A DNA stretch of 32,745 bases from CBDCWT01 sp965223305 (lineage in GTDB: Bacteria; Planctomycetota; Planctomycetia; Pirellulales; Pirellulaceae). The DNA lies in assembly GCA_965223305.1 (NCBI GenBank), contig CBDCWT010000002.1, positions 1-32,745 on the forward strand. Direction: 5' to 3'. The notes below the pieces were generated by a model. It was not told the origin of the DNA, did not search any database, and saw nothing but the letters and a program-made list of their open reading frames with translations. Positions 7,290 through 14,793 of this stretch are shown piece by piece. Each line of letters begins with the position of its first letter. The first letter of the stretch is position 1. The position numbers and the translations under genes are program-made.

Positions 7290-9380
7290 TCAGGCTTCAT
7301 ACTGCACCTCGTTCGTCACTTTCGACGTAAGTTGCGGATAGCGACGGCGGTCTCGGAAGCGCTTGCCCGGATGTGCTTGAGGCAATGGCCCGCCGGGTGG
7401 TTCGAACAAGATCTGACCTCTGTCGTCCGCACGGACGGCGTGCAGAACGCCTTCGGCTGCGAATCGTTTGGCCGTCGTGAAATGGACACCCATTTGTGCG
7501 GCGATCTCCGGGGCCGTGAGCCACTTCTGGCTGCGCAGGTGGTCCCTGTAGCTGCGGATACCGTAGGTGGTTCGGATGTGACGAACAATAACACGAGTAA
7601 AGGAATGATTTCTGCCCGATCGGAGCCATCGCGCGTTGAGTGTCCGCGCGATCTGCGCGTCGGTTTGTTCGGTAGCCAGTGCGCGCACCTGTTCGACAAT
7701 CGCCACGGGCGTTCGTACTTGGTCGGGAAGGAGAACCGGCAAGGGCTGCTGGATCGACGTTGTTGCTCCACCTTTCCACCGGATATGAATCTGAATCGTC
7801 TCGCTGCGAACCAGTGTGACGTCCTCAATCAGCAGACGCAGCATCCGCTTCCGGTCGCGAACGGGAGTTCGCGGATCGTTCCACACACGCGGCAGATCGG
7901 AAGCCAGTTCACGGACACGTTGCTGATCCTGCTCGGTCACTGGACTTTGGTGGTTCTTGCTCCAGCGAGCATACTCGTCTTCGACCTGACGTAAATTGGA
8001 GAGTTTTTCGTTCCACTGCCGTTCGAGAGTGTCGACGACGAGCCGGTTTTCCGGTCGAGCTAGCATGTATTGGCGCTGCGCCAACTCGGCTTCCTCACGT
8101 GCGCGATCGACCTGAGCACGCCTCAAGCGATCCACTTCGGCCTGCCGTCTTCGCAGTTCCTCGAAGACTTCCAGCGCAACATCCAGTGACGCGGGGTTGA
8201 CGGCCTGGAGAACGACGGCGGCCACTGCGTCGTCGATTCGATCGCCAGGAAGCCTCTGACAGAGTGGCTGCGCCGTCTGAATGCCGCGCCGCTGGCAGAC
8301 ATAATCTGGAATCGGGCGACCGTGTGTGGTGTGATACCGAACCGTCATCCGCAGGCCGCACACACCGCAGAGGACGAGACCCTGCAGCAGGGCAGCGCCG
8401 TCGCGAGCCGGGCTCTTCCGGCGATCCGCCCCATAACCATGGGCGTTCTCGATTAGCTTGGCCTGATTGGACTCGAACTCCTCCCACGTGATGTAGCCCT
8501 CATGAACGTTGGGCAAGAAGACGGTCCACTGCTCCTGTTTGAGACGCCTGTAGCGCACTTGATCGCCGATGACGGTCTTGCGCTGCCGGGTCCGGCCGTA
8601 GACGAAGGCGCCGGTATAACGTGGATTGTGCAAGATGCCGAGAACGCGACTGTGATCCAGCGGCCCCCAGACGATCTCACCAGCCCGTGGGCCCGTGGTG
8701 ATGCGCCGCGGCCAACGAATGCCTTCCGTCGAGAAGTGGCGTACGACCCGCATGGCGGATCCCGTGCGTCGAAAGGTCTCGAACAACGCACGTACGGCGC
8801 CCCGGATCTGTTGGTCCGGATCCAGGATCATCTGCCCTTGGGGGTCATAAGCGAAACCGAGCGGCGGCCGCATCCAGAGCTCTCCTCGCCGCGCTTTGTT
8901 CAGTTGTCCCCCGATCAACCGGGCTCGCAGGACGTGCAGCTCGGCTTCGCTCATCGTGCCTTTCAGCCCGAGCAACAGGCGGTCGTTGAAGTGACTGGGA
9001 TCGTAGATACCGTCTTCGTCGAGGATCAGCGTCTCGGCCAGAGCGCAGATTTCCAGCAACCGATGCCAGTCGGTGGAGCTGCGGGCGAGACGGGACACCT
9101 CCAGACCCATGACCACGCCCACCCGTCCCAATCCCACTTCGGCCACCAGGCGTTGAAAGCCATTGCGTCCGGCCGCGCTTGCGCCAGACTGCCCCAGATC
9201 TTCATCGATGACGACGATCTGATCGCTTGTCCATCCCAACGCCTGAGCCCGTCGCTTCAGATCGTATTGGCGCGCCGTGCTTTCGCGATTCTCGTGGACC
9301 TGACGCAGCGAGGACTGACGGACGTACAAGTAGGCGCGCCGCGCCCGGTGTTCTGCGGTCACTTTGCTGGATGCGTTCAC
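7290..9380 (-). CDS. Large serine recombinase of element 1
   Basis: The 696-residue protein starts at GTG 9380 after GGGAGAG, overlapping the preceding gene's stop as GTGA. The resolvase-type catalytic domain (about 15-150) has YLYVRQSS with the nucleophile near Ser 23, then VVIDEDLGQSG, GFQRLVAEV and EVSRLARSSTDWHRLLEIC. The recombinase domain (about 185-290) includes NPRYTGAFVYGRTR. A zinc ribbon follows (CGVCGLRM, then YVCQR and a later Cys, about 335-375) and an Arg-rich coiled coil (about 405-480). The end carries an HTH (WLTAPEIAAQMGVHFTTAKR). Its stop lies 4 bp inside the left end of the element, so the gene fills the border. It would catalyse insertion and excision by strand exchange through a Ser-DNA link. 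The frame is fully open. Confidence 0.93.
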   Translation of the reverse strand: MNASSKVTAEHRARRAYLYVRQSSLRQVHENRESTARQYDLKRRAQALGWTSDQIVVIDEDLGQSGASAAGRNGFQRLVAEVGLGRVGVVMGLEVSRLARSSTDWHRLLEICALAETLILDEDGIYDPSHFNDRLLLGLKGTMSEAELHVLRARLIGGQLNKARRGELWMRPPLGFAYDPQGQMILDPDQQIRGAVRALFETFRRTGSAMRVVRHFSTEGIRWPRRITTGPRAGEIVWGPLDHSRVLGILHNPRYTGAFVYGRTRQRKTVIGDQVRYRRLKQEQWTVFLPNVHEGYITWEEFESNQAKLIENAHGYGADRRKSPARDGAALLQGLVLCGVCGLRMTVRYHTTHGRPIPDYVCQRRGIQTAQPLCQRLPGDRIDDAVAAVVLQAVNPASLDVALEVFEELRRRQAEVDRLRRAQVDRAREEAELAQRQYMLARPENRLVVDTLERQWNEKLSNLRQVEDEYARWSKNHQSPVTEQDQQRVRELASDLPRVWNDPRTPVRDRKRMLRLLIEDVTLVRSETIQIHIRWKGGATTSIQQPLPVLLPDQVRTPVAIVEQVRALATEQTDAQIARTLNARWLRSGRNHSFTRVIVRHIRTTYGIRSYRDHLRSQKWLTAPEIAAQMGVHFTTAKRFAAEGVLHAVRADDRGQILFEPPGGPLPQAHPGKRFRDRRRYPQLTSKVTNEVQYEA

Positions 9381-9652
9381 ACTCTCTCCCGATCCAGACA
9401 AGACAGCACCATGCCGGCCAACAACAGGGTCCAGTCCGCGTTCACCGATGCCGGCTGTTCTGCCGTCTCGCGCTGCAACCCTATCGCCGGGACAGGTCGA
9501 GGCTCCAACACTGTCAGAGCTCTCAGCCATGCCATCATCCCTCGCGATAAAAACAGCCCCAGGCCGTGACCCCGCGGACCGGAAGCGAGCGCTTCCCGGC
9601 GCAGATTCTCGTATGCCTGCTCCCAATCGATCGTGCTCAAACGTTCGAACAT
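9377..9652 (-). CDS. Small 91-residue protein coupled to the recombinase
   Basis: ATG 9652 follows GGAGG at a good distance, and the TGA at 9377 overlaps the recombinase GTG, so the two are translationally coupled. The peptide reads MFERLSTIDWEQAYENLRRE, then LGLFLSRGMMAWLRAL and WTLLLAGMVLSCL, an all-helical small protein. Similar small proteins with an RGxxAW segment sit just before recombinases of this type, as far as I recall. A role as recombinase partner or directionality factor is a guess from position. Confidence 0.7.
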   Translation of the reverse strand: MFERLSTIDWEQAYENLRREALASGPRGHGLGLFLSRGMMAWLRALTVLEPRPVPAIGLQRETAEQPASVNADWTLLLAGMVLSCLDRERV

Positions 9653-9671
9653 CAACGCCTCCGACGTGCTG

Positions 9672-10148
9672 TCACCGTTTTTTTTTCCGGCGCCGGGCGA
9701 GTGCGCGGTCGATGGATCGCGGATGCATGGACACTCCAAACCGCTCCTGGACGACCCGAGCCACATCCTTTTTACCCACCCCGGGTGATTGCTCCCGCCA
9801 TTGCTCGACAAAGTCCAGGATCTCGTCCGTGCACTTATGCGCGCGCTTCGGCCCGCGCCGCCTGGGAAGCAAGCCGGCCACGCCCCGCTCTTCAAAGGCT
9901 GCCTCGGTCGTGTAGAAGGCCTGCCGGCTCACTCCGAACGCTGCCGCGACAGCGGTGACCGCCTCCTTATCCACACGGTGACGCCGCAGCATCTCATAGC
10001 GCACCTGGACGCGGTCCCGGGCATCGAAGAACTCGTCTTGCCGAAAGGTCTCGTCCCCCACACCCTCTGGATTCGGATGGAGCGCGCCTTGCTCACGCAA
10101 CGCCTCAGTCTTCGGATCACGATTTCGGTCTGGTTTAGATCGCTTCAT
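9672..10148 (-). CDS. HTH (transposase-like) DNA-binding protein of element 1
   Basis: ATG 10148 gives MKRSKPDRNRDPKTEALREQ and a 158-residue protein. The first HTH is VTAVAAAFGVSRQAFYTTEAAFEERG; GLLPRRRGPKRAHK and a second HTH follow, with VARVVQERFGVSMHPRSIDR and a basic tail RALARRRKKKR. This double-HTH layout resembles the DNA-binding half of IS-type transposases without a catalytic domain. It likely binds element DNA or regulates the operon. The start codon lies inside an 11-bp palindrome arm (10144-10181), suggesting autoregulation. It ends 19 bp before the small gene, so the three form one operon. Confidence 0.85.
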   Translation of the reverse strand: MKRSKPDRNRDPKTEALREQGALHPNPEGVGDETFRQDEFFDARDRVQVRYEMLRRHRVDKEAVTAVAAAFGVSRQAFYTTEAAFEERGVAGLLPRRRGPKRAHKCTDEILDFVEQWREQSPGVGKKDVARVVQERFGVSMHPRSIDRALARRRKKKR

Positions 10149-10181
10149 TGTGTCAATATTATTATGTACACAATGAAGCAT
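10144..10181. promoter_or_regulatory. Perfect 11-bp palindrome over the HTH gene start (candidate operator)
   Basis: GCTTCATTGTG at 10144-10154 and CACAATGAAGC at 10171-10181 are exact reverse complements around a 16-bp AT-rich spacer, in otherwise GC-rich DNA. The ATG of the HTH gene is within the left arm. A dimeric HTH protein binding here would block its own translation start or promoter. Confidence 0.6.
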
Positions 10182-10338
10182 TTGTCAAGTAAGTGATGCC
10201 CACTGAAAGACCGTCCTGACTTGTACCTGTAGGCATAATTTCCATGGAAGACACCCTGATTCGTTCCGGAAACCTCGACCGCCGTGGACGTAATGATGTT
10301 GACATACCGGACGAAATTTACATGACACTTCCACCAAC

Positions 10339-10614
10339 TCATCGGAGCTCCTTTCTCGACGCAATCAGCCGCGTCAAGGCTTGTAGATCCTCCAGGCGGA
10401 ACTGCGCCCGGCCACCCGCCACACTGAGATACGGATCGTCTGCACACAAGTCGGTCCAACTGATCGGTACCGATAACGGCGTGCCGTCGGGAAGTTGAAT
10501 CGTCGCGCGGGTCCTCCCCCCAGAGCTGCTTCGACACTATGAACGGAAACGACTGATCTCGGAATGGATGGAACGGATGCGTGATCCGAACCTGTGGTGA
10601 TTCGGCTGAATCAT
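10339..10614 (-). pseudogene. DUF5372-like accessory protein of element 1, frameshifted
   Basis: The minus strand reads VRITHPFHPFRDQSFPFIV and then SKQLW. After a run of six G near 10518 it continues one base over as TIQLPDGTPLSVPISWTDL and LSVAGGRAQFRLEDLQAL, ending SRKELR with TGA at 10339. With five G instead of six the frame is continuous (QLWGRTRATIQLPDG). The HPFHP start and the 'W-T-D-L ... F-R-x-E-D-L' end match DUF5372-type proteins as I remember them. The in-phase start is unclear: ATG 10614 is out of phase with the body. Function unknown; the second nested element has a protein of similar type in the same place. Confidence 0.6.
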
Positions 10615-10632
10615 GTGTAGTTGATGGCTCTG

Positions 10633-11430
10633 GACAAAGGCAAAGTCGAGAACCTGGTGAAGGTTGCACGACGGAGCTTGTTCGTCCCGCGACCGCGTTT
10701 CGCCAGTTGGGAAGAGTTGAACGCCTGGCTAGAGCAACAGTGCCGCAAAAGACGAGAGCGGCGGCAACGCGGGCAATCGGAAACGATCGGAGAACGTTTC
10801 GAGCAGGAGCGGCCGGCGCTGTTGCCTCTGCCGGCAGCCGCCTATGAAGCCTGCGAGAAGCGTCCGGGGAGAGTGACGTCGTTGTCCCTGGTGCGCTACC
10901 GGACCAACGACTACTCGGTGCCGACCGAGTACGGACACCGTCAGGTGCTCATTAAAGGCTACGTCAACGAGGTGGTGATTTCAGTGGGCAGCGAAGAGAT
11001 CGCACGGCATCGGCGCAGCTATGGGCGTGAGGAGCTGATCTTCGACCCGCTGCATTATCTGGCGCTGCTGGAGCGCAAGACAGGGGCCCTGGAGCAAGCC
11101 GCGCCGCTCGATGGCTGGCCGTTGCCCGAGGAGTTTGCCCGACTGCGACGGCTGCTTCAGATCCGACTGGGCAAGACCGGTTCCCGCGAGTATATCCAGG
11201 TGTTGCGGCTGCTAGAAGACTTCCCTCTTGAGGAAGTCGCTGCTTCTGTCCGAGAAGCGCTCCAACTCGGCGCCGTCTCCTTCGATGCGGTGAAGCATCT
11301 GGTGCTGTGTCGTATCGAACAACGTCCCCCACGGCTGGAACTCGACAACTATCCTCATCTACCGACGGCTCGTGTCTCGACCACAGCGGCGTCGGACTAC
11401 CTGGCGCTGCTCGGAACGGGAGCCGAGTGA
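10633..11430 (+). pseudogene. istA: IS21 transposase IstA, 3' half (inner subgroup)
   Basis: The family resumes at DKGKVENLVKVARRSLFVP, which carries the catalytic Glu of the DDE triad in KVEN. It runs through LPLPAAAYEACEKRPGRVTS and RYRTNDYSVPTEYGHRQVLI to YLALLGTGAE with TGA at 11428-11430. This C-terminal region is typical of classical IS21 transposases whose IstB begins like the gene that follows. It does not match the usual C-terminus of the 5' half at 6523-7285. The stop overlaps the istB start by one base (TGATG). About 265 residues remain. Confidence 0.9.
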
Positions 11431-11760
11431 TGGGGAAACCACAAGTTCTGCTCCAAGAGCATCTCAAAGCACTACGGTTGCCGACGTTCCTGCGCGAGTA
11501 CGACAAGCTGGCACGGCAGTGTGCTCAGGAAGGCGTCGATCACCCGCGCTATCTGCTGCGGCTGAGTGAGCTGGAGTTGGTCGATCGCGAACAGCGCGCC
11601 ATCGAAAGGCGTATCAAGGCCGCCAAGTTCCCGGTGCTCAAGAGTCTGGAGACCTTCCAGTTCCGGGCCATGCCATCGCTGAACAAGAGCCTGGTGCTGG
11701 AACTGGCCCGCTCGGAGTATCTGGATCGGAGAGAAAACGTGTTGGCGCTGGGCAACTCGG
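11430..11760 (+). pseudogene. istB: IstB helper ATPase, 5' half (inner subgroup)
   Basis: ATG 11430 begins MGKPQVLLQEHLKALRLPTF, then YDKLARQCAQEGVDHPRYLL, LSELELVDREQRAIERRIKA and RRENVLALGNS, the N-terminal half of a classical IstB. The next residues should be GTGKTH (Walker A), but the sequence passes into element 2 after the S codon at 11757-11759. About 110 residues remain. IstB normally binds ATP and DNA and directs IstA to target DNA. Position and overlap show it was co-transcribed with the istA piece just before it. Confidence 0.9.
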
Positions 11761-11792
11761 AGCCTGCGACATTCTGCTGTACCTCGCTATCC

Positions 11793-13877
11793 CTATGAAA
11801 ACAATGCATGTTGCTGCTCACTCGATTGAGTTCGCGGGGCGCTAAGTCGATTCTTGACGTTATTCACCGCCTTCCATACCGCCTCTGAGTCCAGGGCCGC
11901 TGCCGGAATCTGCCATGGCGCGTAAGCCACAACCTGGCTGGCGGGCAGCATCTTGCGTTCGATCATCCGCCGTACGCTCGTCGGGCTGACGCCGAGCAGT
12001 TGGGCGGCTTGTTCTAAGGTCACCACATCATCGCGCTGTCGTTTCGGATCGTAGGCGGGAAACCGATGGTAGTTGCGGGCTGCGGCCACACGATTCTGAT
12101 TCCAGGTGTTGCCGGCTCCTGTTCGTAAGCCCAAGCGATTCATTATCGCGGCGACTTGGTCGTCGGCGAACTTGCCAGCCAACTGCCCGAGCACTTCGAT
12201 CGCTTTCGCGCTCGTGCAACGGCGGTGTTTGCCGAGGGCGTTCTTCTTGACGCGGAGTTCGGAATGACGTCCGCCGGCCCAGTGAATCAACAGCACGATC
12301 TCGCTGCTTTTCTGGTCCACGTCGGCGACGATCTCGTGAACCAGGATGCGCACAATGCGTTGCTTCAAACGCATCTCGGTGGCGGGTGAGTTCCAGATCG
12401 CCGGCAGATCTTGGGCGAGACTCAGCAAGACGGCCTTGTCGGGCAGCGGCTTTGACTCGACGCCGCGATCGAACTGTTCGAGCTTCGTATCGAGTTCCTC
12501 CACTTTGCGCAAGGCGGCGTTCCAACGCTCCTCCAGCTCCGCAGCCACCAGACGGTTATCAGGGTCGACGGCTTCGTATCGCCGCGCAGCTAGACGAGCC
12601 TCGTAGCGTGCTTGCTCGGCTTCGAGCTCCAGCGCTTGGCGTTGTTCGTGTTGCTGTTCACGCATCTGCTCGGCAGCTTCCAGCGCCGCCTCCACGGCGT
12701 TGCCGCTGATCGCTTGCAGCACTTCGTTCGCCAGCGCTTGATCGACTCGCAACCCGCCGAAAGAGATACACCAGTCGGCGCCGTGGTTAACGTGAGCGCC
12801 CCGGCAGTGGTAGCGCAACACGTTGGCCCCGACGCCGCCATAGGAGACGTGCAACATGCGGCCGCAGCGGCGGCAACGCAGCATGCCGCTCAGCAACGCT
12901 CGCCCGCCGCGGCCTGCTTTGGGTTCCATGCGGGACTTCATGTGCGCATTCGCGGCCAATAGCGCTTGGTTGCGCTCGTACTGCTCCCACGAAATGTATC
13001 CGGGATGGTGGTCGCGAAGCAACACCGTCCACTCCGAGCGTGGTTTGTAGTGTCCAGCCGTCTTGCGCGCGCGGCCGTCGACGACCTTGGTCCGCGCCTC
13101 CGTCTTGCCAAAGGCGTAGGCGCCCGCATAAGCAGGGTTTCTCAAAATCTTCAGCACCGTGTTGTAGATCGGAAGCTTCCAGACCAGCTGCGGTTCGCCG
13201 CGGTCGCGGGGCAGCGCCGGCAGTTTTACCTTCTCGTCTCGCAACCACAGCAACACCTGCCGCGCACTTCCCAACTCGGTCATCTTGGTGAAGACGAGTT
13301 CCAGGGCTTGCTGGACGCGACGATCCGGGTCTTTGTCCATCTTGCCGCCAGCCGTCCAGCACAAACCCACCGGAAGAAGAAACTGCAGCTCTCCACGGCC
13401 GGCCTTTTGTCGAATCGCTGCCACCGAGCGCTGCCGCAGCAAGCTCAACTCAAACTCGCTCATCGTGCCTTTCAGCCCCAACAGTAGCCGGTCGTTGATG
13501 ATGCCCGGATCGTAAACGCCATCGGGATCCACGACGACGGCTCCCACCATGCCGCAGAGTTCAATCAGGTGATGCCAGTCGCGGCCGTTACGCGCCAAAC
13601 GTGAGGCCTCGATGCAAAAGACACCGCCCACGTCGCCCGCGCACACTTCCGCGACCAGGCGCTGAAACCCGGGACGTTCGATCAAGCCGGACCCCGAGCG
13701 TCCGAGATCATCGTCAATCACGACGACAGATCGGAAGCCCAGCTCGCGGGCGCGATCCTTCAACCCGTACTGACGGCGCTGGCTCTCGCGGTTGTGGGTC
13801 AGCTGTCCGATCGAGGACTGCCGTACGTAGACGACGGCGCGCCGCCGCAGACGTTCACTGGTCAGCTTCGGGTTCAT
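11793..13877 (-). CDS. Large serine recombinase of element 2
   Basis: The 694-residue protein starts at ATG 13877 after AAGGAGG. The catalytic domain has VVYVRQSS with the nucleophile near Ser 21, then VVVIDDDLGRSGSG, GFQRLVAEVC and EASRLARNGRDWHHLIELC. The recombinase domain includes NPAYAGAYAFGKTEART. The zinc ribbon has CRRCGRMLHVSYGG and two later Cys (about 335-390), followed by a long Glu/Arg coiled coil (about 395-470). The C-terminal HTH is VVTLEQAAQLLGVSPTSVRR (about 625-650). It shares layout and length with the element 1 enzyme but differs clearly in sequence. Its stop is about 35 bp from the left element border. The frame is open throughout. It would catalyse element insertion and excision. 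Confidence 0.93.
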   Translation of the reverse strand: MNPKLTSERLRRRAVVYVRQSSIGQLTHNRESQRRQYGLKDRARELGFRSVVVIDDDLGRSGSGLIERPGFQRLVAEVCAGDVGGVFCIEASRLARNGRDWHHLIELCGMVGAVVVDPDGVYDPGIINDRLLLGLKGTMSEFELSLLRQRSVAAIRQKAGRGELQFLLPVGLCWTAGGKMDKDPDRRVQQALELVFTKMTELGSARQVLLWLRDEKVKLPALPRDRGEPQLVWKLPIYNTVLKILRNPAYAGAYAFGKTEARTKVVDGRARKTAGHYKPRSEWTVLLRDHHPGYISWEQYERNQALLAANAHMKSRMEPKAGRGGRALLSGMLRCRRCGRMLHVSYGGVGANVLRYHCRGAHVNHGADWCISFGGLRVDQALANEVLQAISGNAVEAALEAAEQMREQQHEQRQALELEAEQARYEARLAARRYEAVDPDNRLVAAELEERWNAALRKVEELDTKLEQFDRGVESKPLPDKAVLLSLAQDLPAIWNSPATEMRLKQRIVRILVHEIVADVDQKSSEIVLLIHWAGGRHSELRVKKNALGKHRRCTSAKAIEVLGQLAGKFADDQVAAIMNRLGLRTGAGNTWNQNRVAAARNYHRFPAYDPKRQRDDVVTLEQAAQLLGVSPTSVRRMIERKMLPASQVVAYAPWQIPAAALDSEAVWKAVNNVKNRLSAPRTQSSEQQHALFS

Positions 13878-14034
13878 CTTCCCCTCCTTCTGCCTGACGC
13901 GTCGGAATCCGGCGAGTGGCGCTGATTAGCAGCTCCATCAGAGCGCTGCTGAGTTCCTTTTGTTTGTCGCCGGGGAGTGCCGCCGCCCGAGCGTGGAGCA
14001 GCGGCAGGTTGAGTTGCAGTCGTGTTCGCTTCAC
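13855..14034 (-). CDS. 59-residue protein nested between accessory gene and recombinase
   Basis: GTG 14034 follows a strong AAGGAGG six bases away. The peptide is MKRTRLQLNLPLLHARAAAL, then PGDKQKELSSALMELLISAT and an acidic end, EDEPEADQ, stopping at 13855. A Leu-rich amphipathic helix and a DKQKEL-type turn give real protein character, and similar short proteins precede recombinases of this class as I recall. It overlaps the recombinase start by 23 bp and lies wholly inside the accessory gene's frame, which is open through the same bases. Role unknown; a recombinase partner is possible by position. Confidence 0.65.
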   Translation of the reverse strand: MKRTRLQLNLPLLHARAAALPGDKQKELSSALMELLISATRRIPTRQAEGGEDEPEADQ

Positions 14035-14337
14035 GGACTTCCTCCTTGGAAGGTCGTTTCAGCGAAGGCTTATCGCACTCTTGAGCGATCTGCAAACTCG
14101 ACAACAGGTCGCGCAGGGCGCACAAAGCGTCCACGGCGACCAGCGGAGCGCCAAGCGAAAAACGTTCACAGTCTGACTGGAACATCCAGGTCGGCAGAGA
14201 ACAGATCGTTCCGTCGGGCAGCTCGCAAAACAGCTGTTCGCCCCGGCGGTCCCGCATACGTTTACGAACACGCAACGTTTGGCCAAACAGAGGATGCCAG
14301 CGGTAGTAAACCGTTACGGATTGAAAATCGTGGGCAT
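13874..14337 (-). CDS. Accessory protein of element 2 (WHPLFGQ type), N-terminal frameshift
   Basis: The body reads VTVYYRWHPLFGQTLRVRKR, CELPDGTICSLPTWMF, LGAPLVAVDALCALRDLLSS and CDKPSLKRPSKEEVREAN, then a basic, low-complexity tail ending GRRRGR at TGA 13874, which overlaps the recombinase ATG as ATGA. The likely start is ATG 14337 (MPTIFNP), one base out of phase with the body; an extra C at CCGTAACGG near 14316 would repair it. It resembles the DUF5372-like protein of element 1 (HP-F/L start, 'LPDGT ... W' centre) and occupies the same operon position. Function unknown. The tail region is also read in another frame by the 59-residue gene. Confidence 0.6.
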
Positions 14338-14352
14338 TATGTGACCCATTCG

Positions 14353-14793
14353 TCCGGGATCGGGAAAAGTTATCTGGCCTGCGCCTTGGCTCACAAAGCC
14401 TGCCGCGACGGCTACACGGCGCTTTATACTCGTGCCTCGCAACTGTTCCGCGACCTGGCGATCGCCCGCGCCGACGGCAGCCTGCCGCGACGGCTGCTGC
14501 GGTTGTCCCGTCTCGACGTCTTGATCGTCGACGACTGGGCCATGGCGCCGATGAACGAGGTCGAACGCCGCGACTTTCTGGAGGTCTGCGACGACCGTTA
14601 TCAACGCCGCTCGACCATCTTGACCAGCCAACTGCCCGTGGCCAAGTGGCATGCCCAGATCGGCGATCCCACCCTGGCCGACAGCATCCTCGACCGGCTG
14701 GTGCACAACGCCCACCGCATCGAACTCGAAGGTGAATCGCTGCGCAAGAAGCGCGCCCGTACCATCGTCCCCGACGAGGAGACGCAGGCATGA
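14353..14793 (+). pseudogene. istB: IstB helper ATPase, 3' half (outer subgroup)
   Basis: The family resumes in the Walker A at SGIGKSYLACALAHKACRDG, followed by ASQLFRDLAIARADGS, Walker B LDVLIVDDWAMAP, the sensor-like STILTSQLP, HAQIGDPTLADSILDRLVHN and RIELEGESLRKKR, ending at TGA 14793. This is the IstB subgroup with 'LACALAHKACRDG', the natural partner of the istA 5' half at 6523. It is not the subgroup of the istB 5' half at 11430, where LGLGLAACQ...FTTAAALVHEL would be expected. The stop overlaps the next start as ATGA. Confidence 0.9.

Larger units (their letters stand above)
7286..10636 (-). mobile_element. Nested element 1: serine-recombinase element inserted in istA
   Basis: About 3.35 kb lies between the two istA pieces, with four genes all on the minus strand: DUF5372-like, HTH, small 91-residue protein, large serine recombinase. 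The left junction reads GATAAG|GAT and the right junction GGAC|AAAGGC; GA-n-AA is shared, so the crossover dinucleotide is probably AA or GA. No inverted repeats or target duplication is seen, as expected for serine integrases. Excision at the shared bases would join ...CCGCGAYAAAGGC in frame. I recall such HTH/small-protein/recombinase sets as recurrent mobile units, but cannot name the group. Confidence 0.8.
11757..14355 (-). mobile_element. Nested element 2: serine-recombinase element inserted in the istB Walker A
   Basis: About 2.6 kb separates the two istB pieces. The left junction is AACTCGG|AGC and the right GTCCGG|GATCGG, sharing TC-n-GG, so the crossover pair is probably GG or TC. 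Genes on the minus strand are a WHPLFGQ-type accessory protein, a 59-residue protein and a large serine recombinase. Joining 11757 to 14353 gives GGC AAC TCC GGG ATC GGG AAA AGT, that is GNSGIGKS, a complete Walker A in frame. No terminal inverted repeat or duplication is seen. Confidence 0.82.

Noticed and set aside
8502..9569. Long plus-strand open frame over the element 1 recombinase
   Set aside because: Antisense shadow of a conserved serine recombinase with full catalytic motifs; the plus-strand peptide has no family character.
7286..14355. Group I or II introns splitting istA and istB
   Set aside because: The inserts encode serine recombinases on the opposite strand and lack reverse transcriptase, maturase or intron boundary signals.
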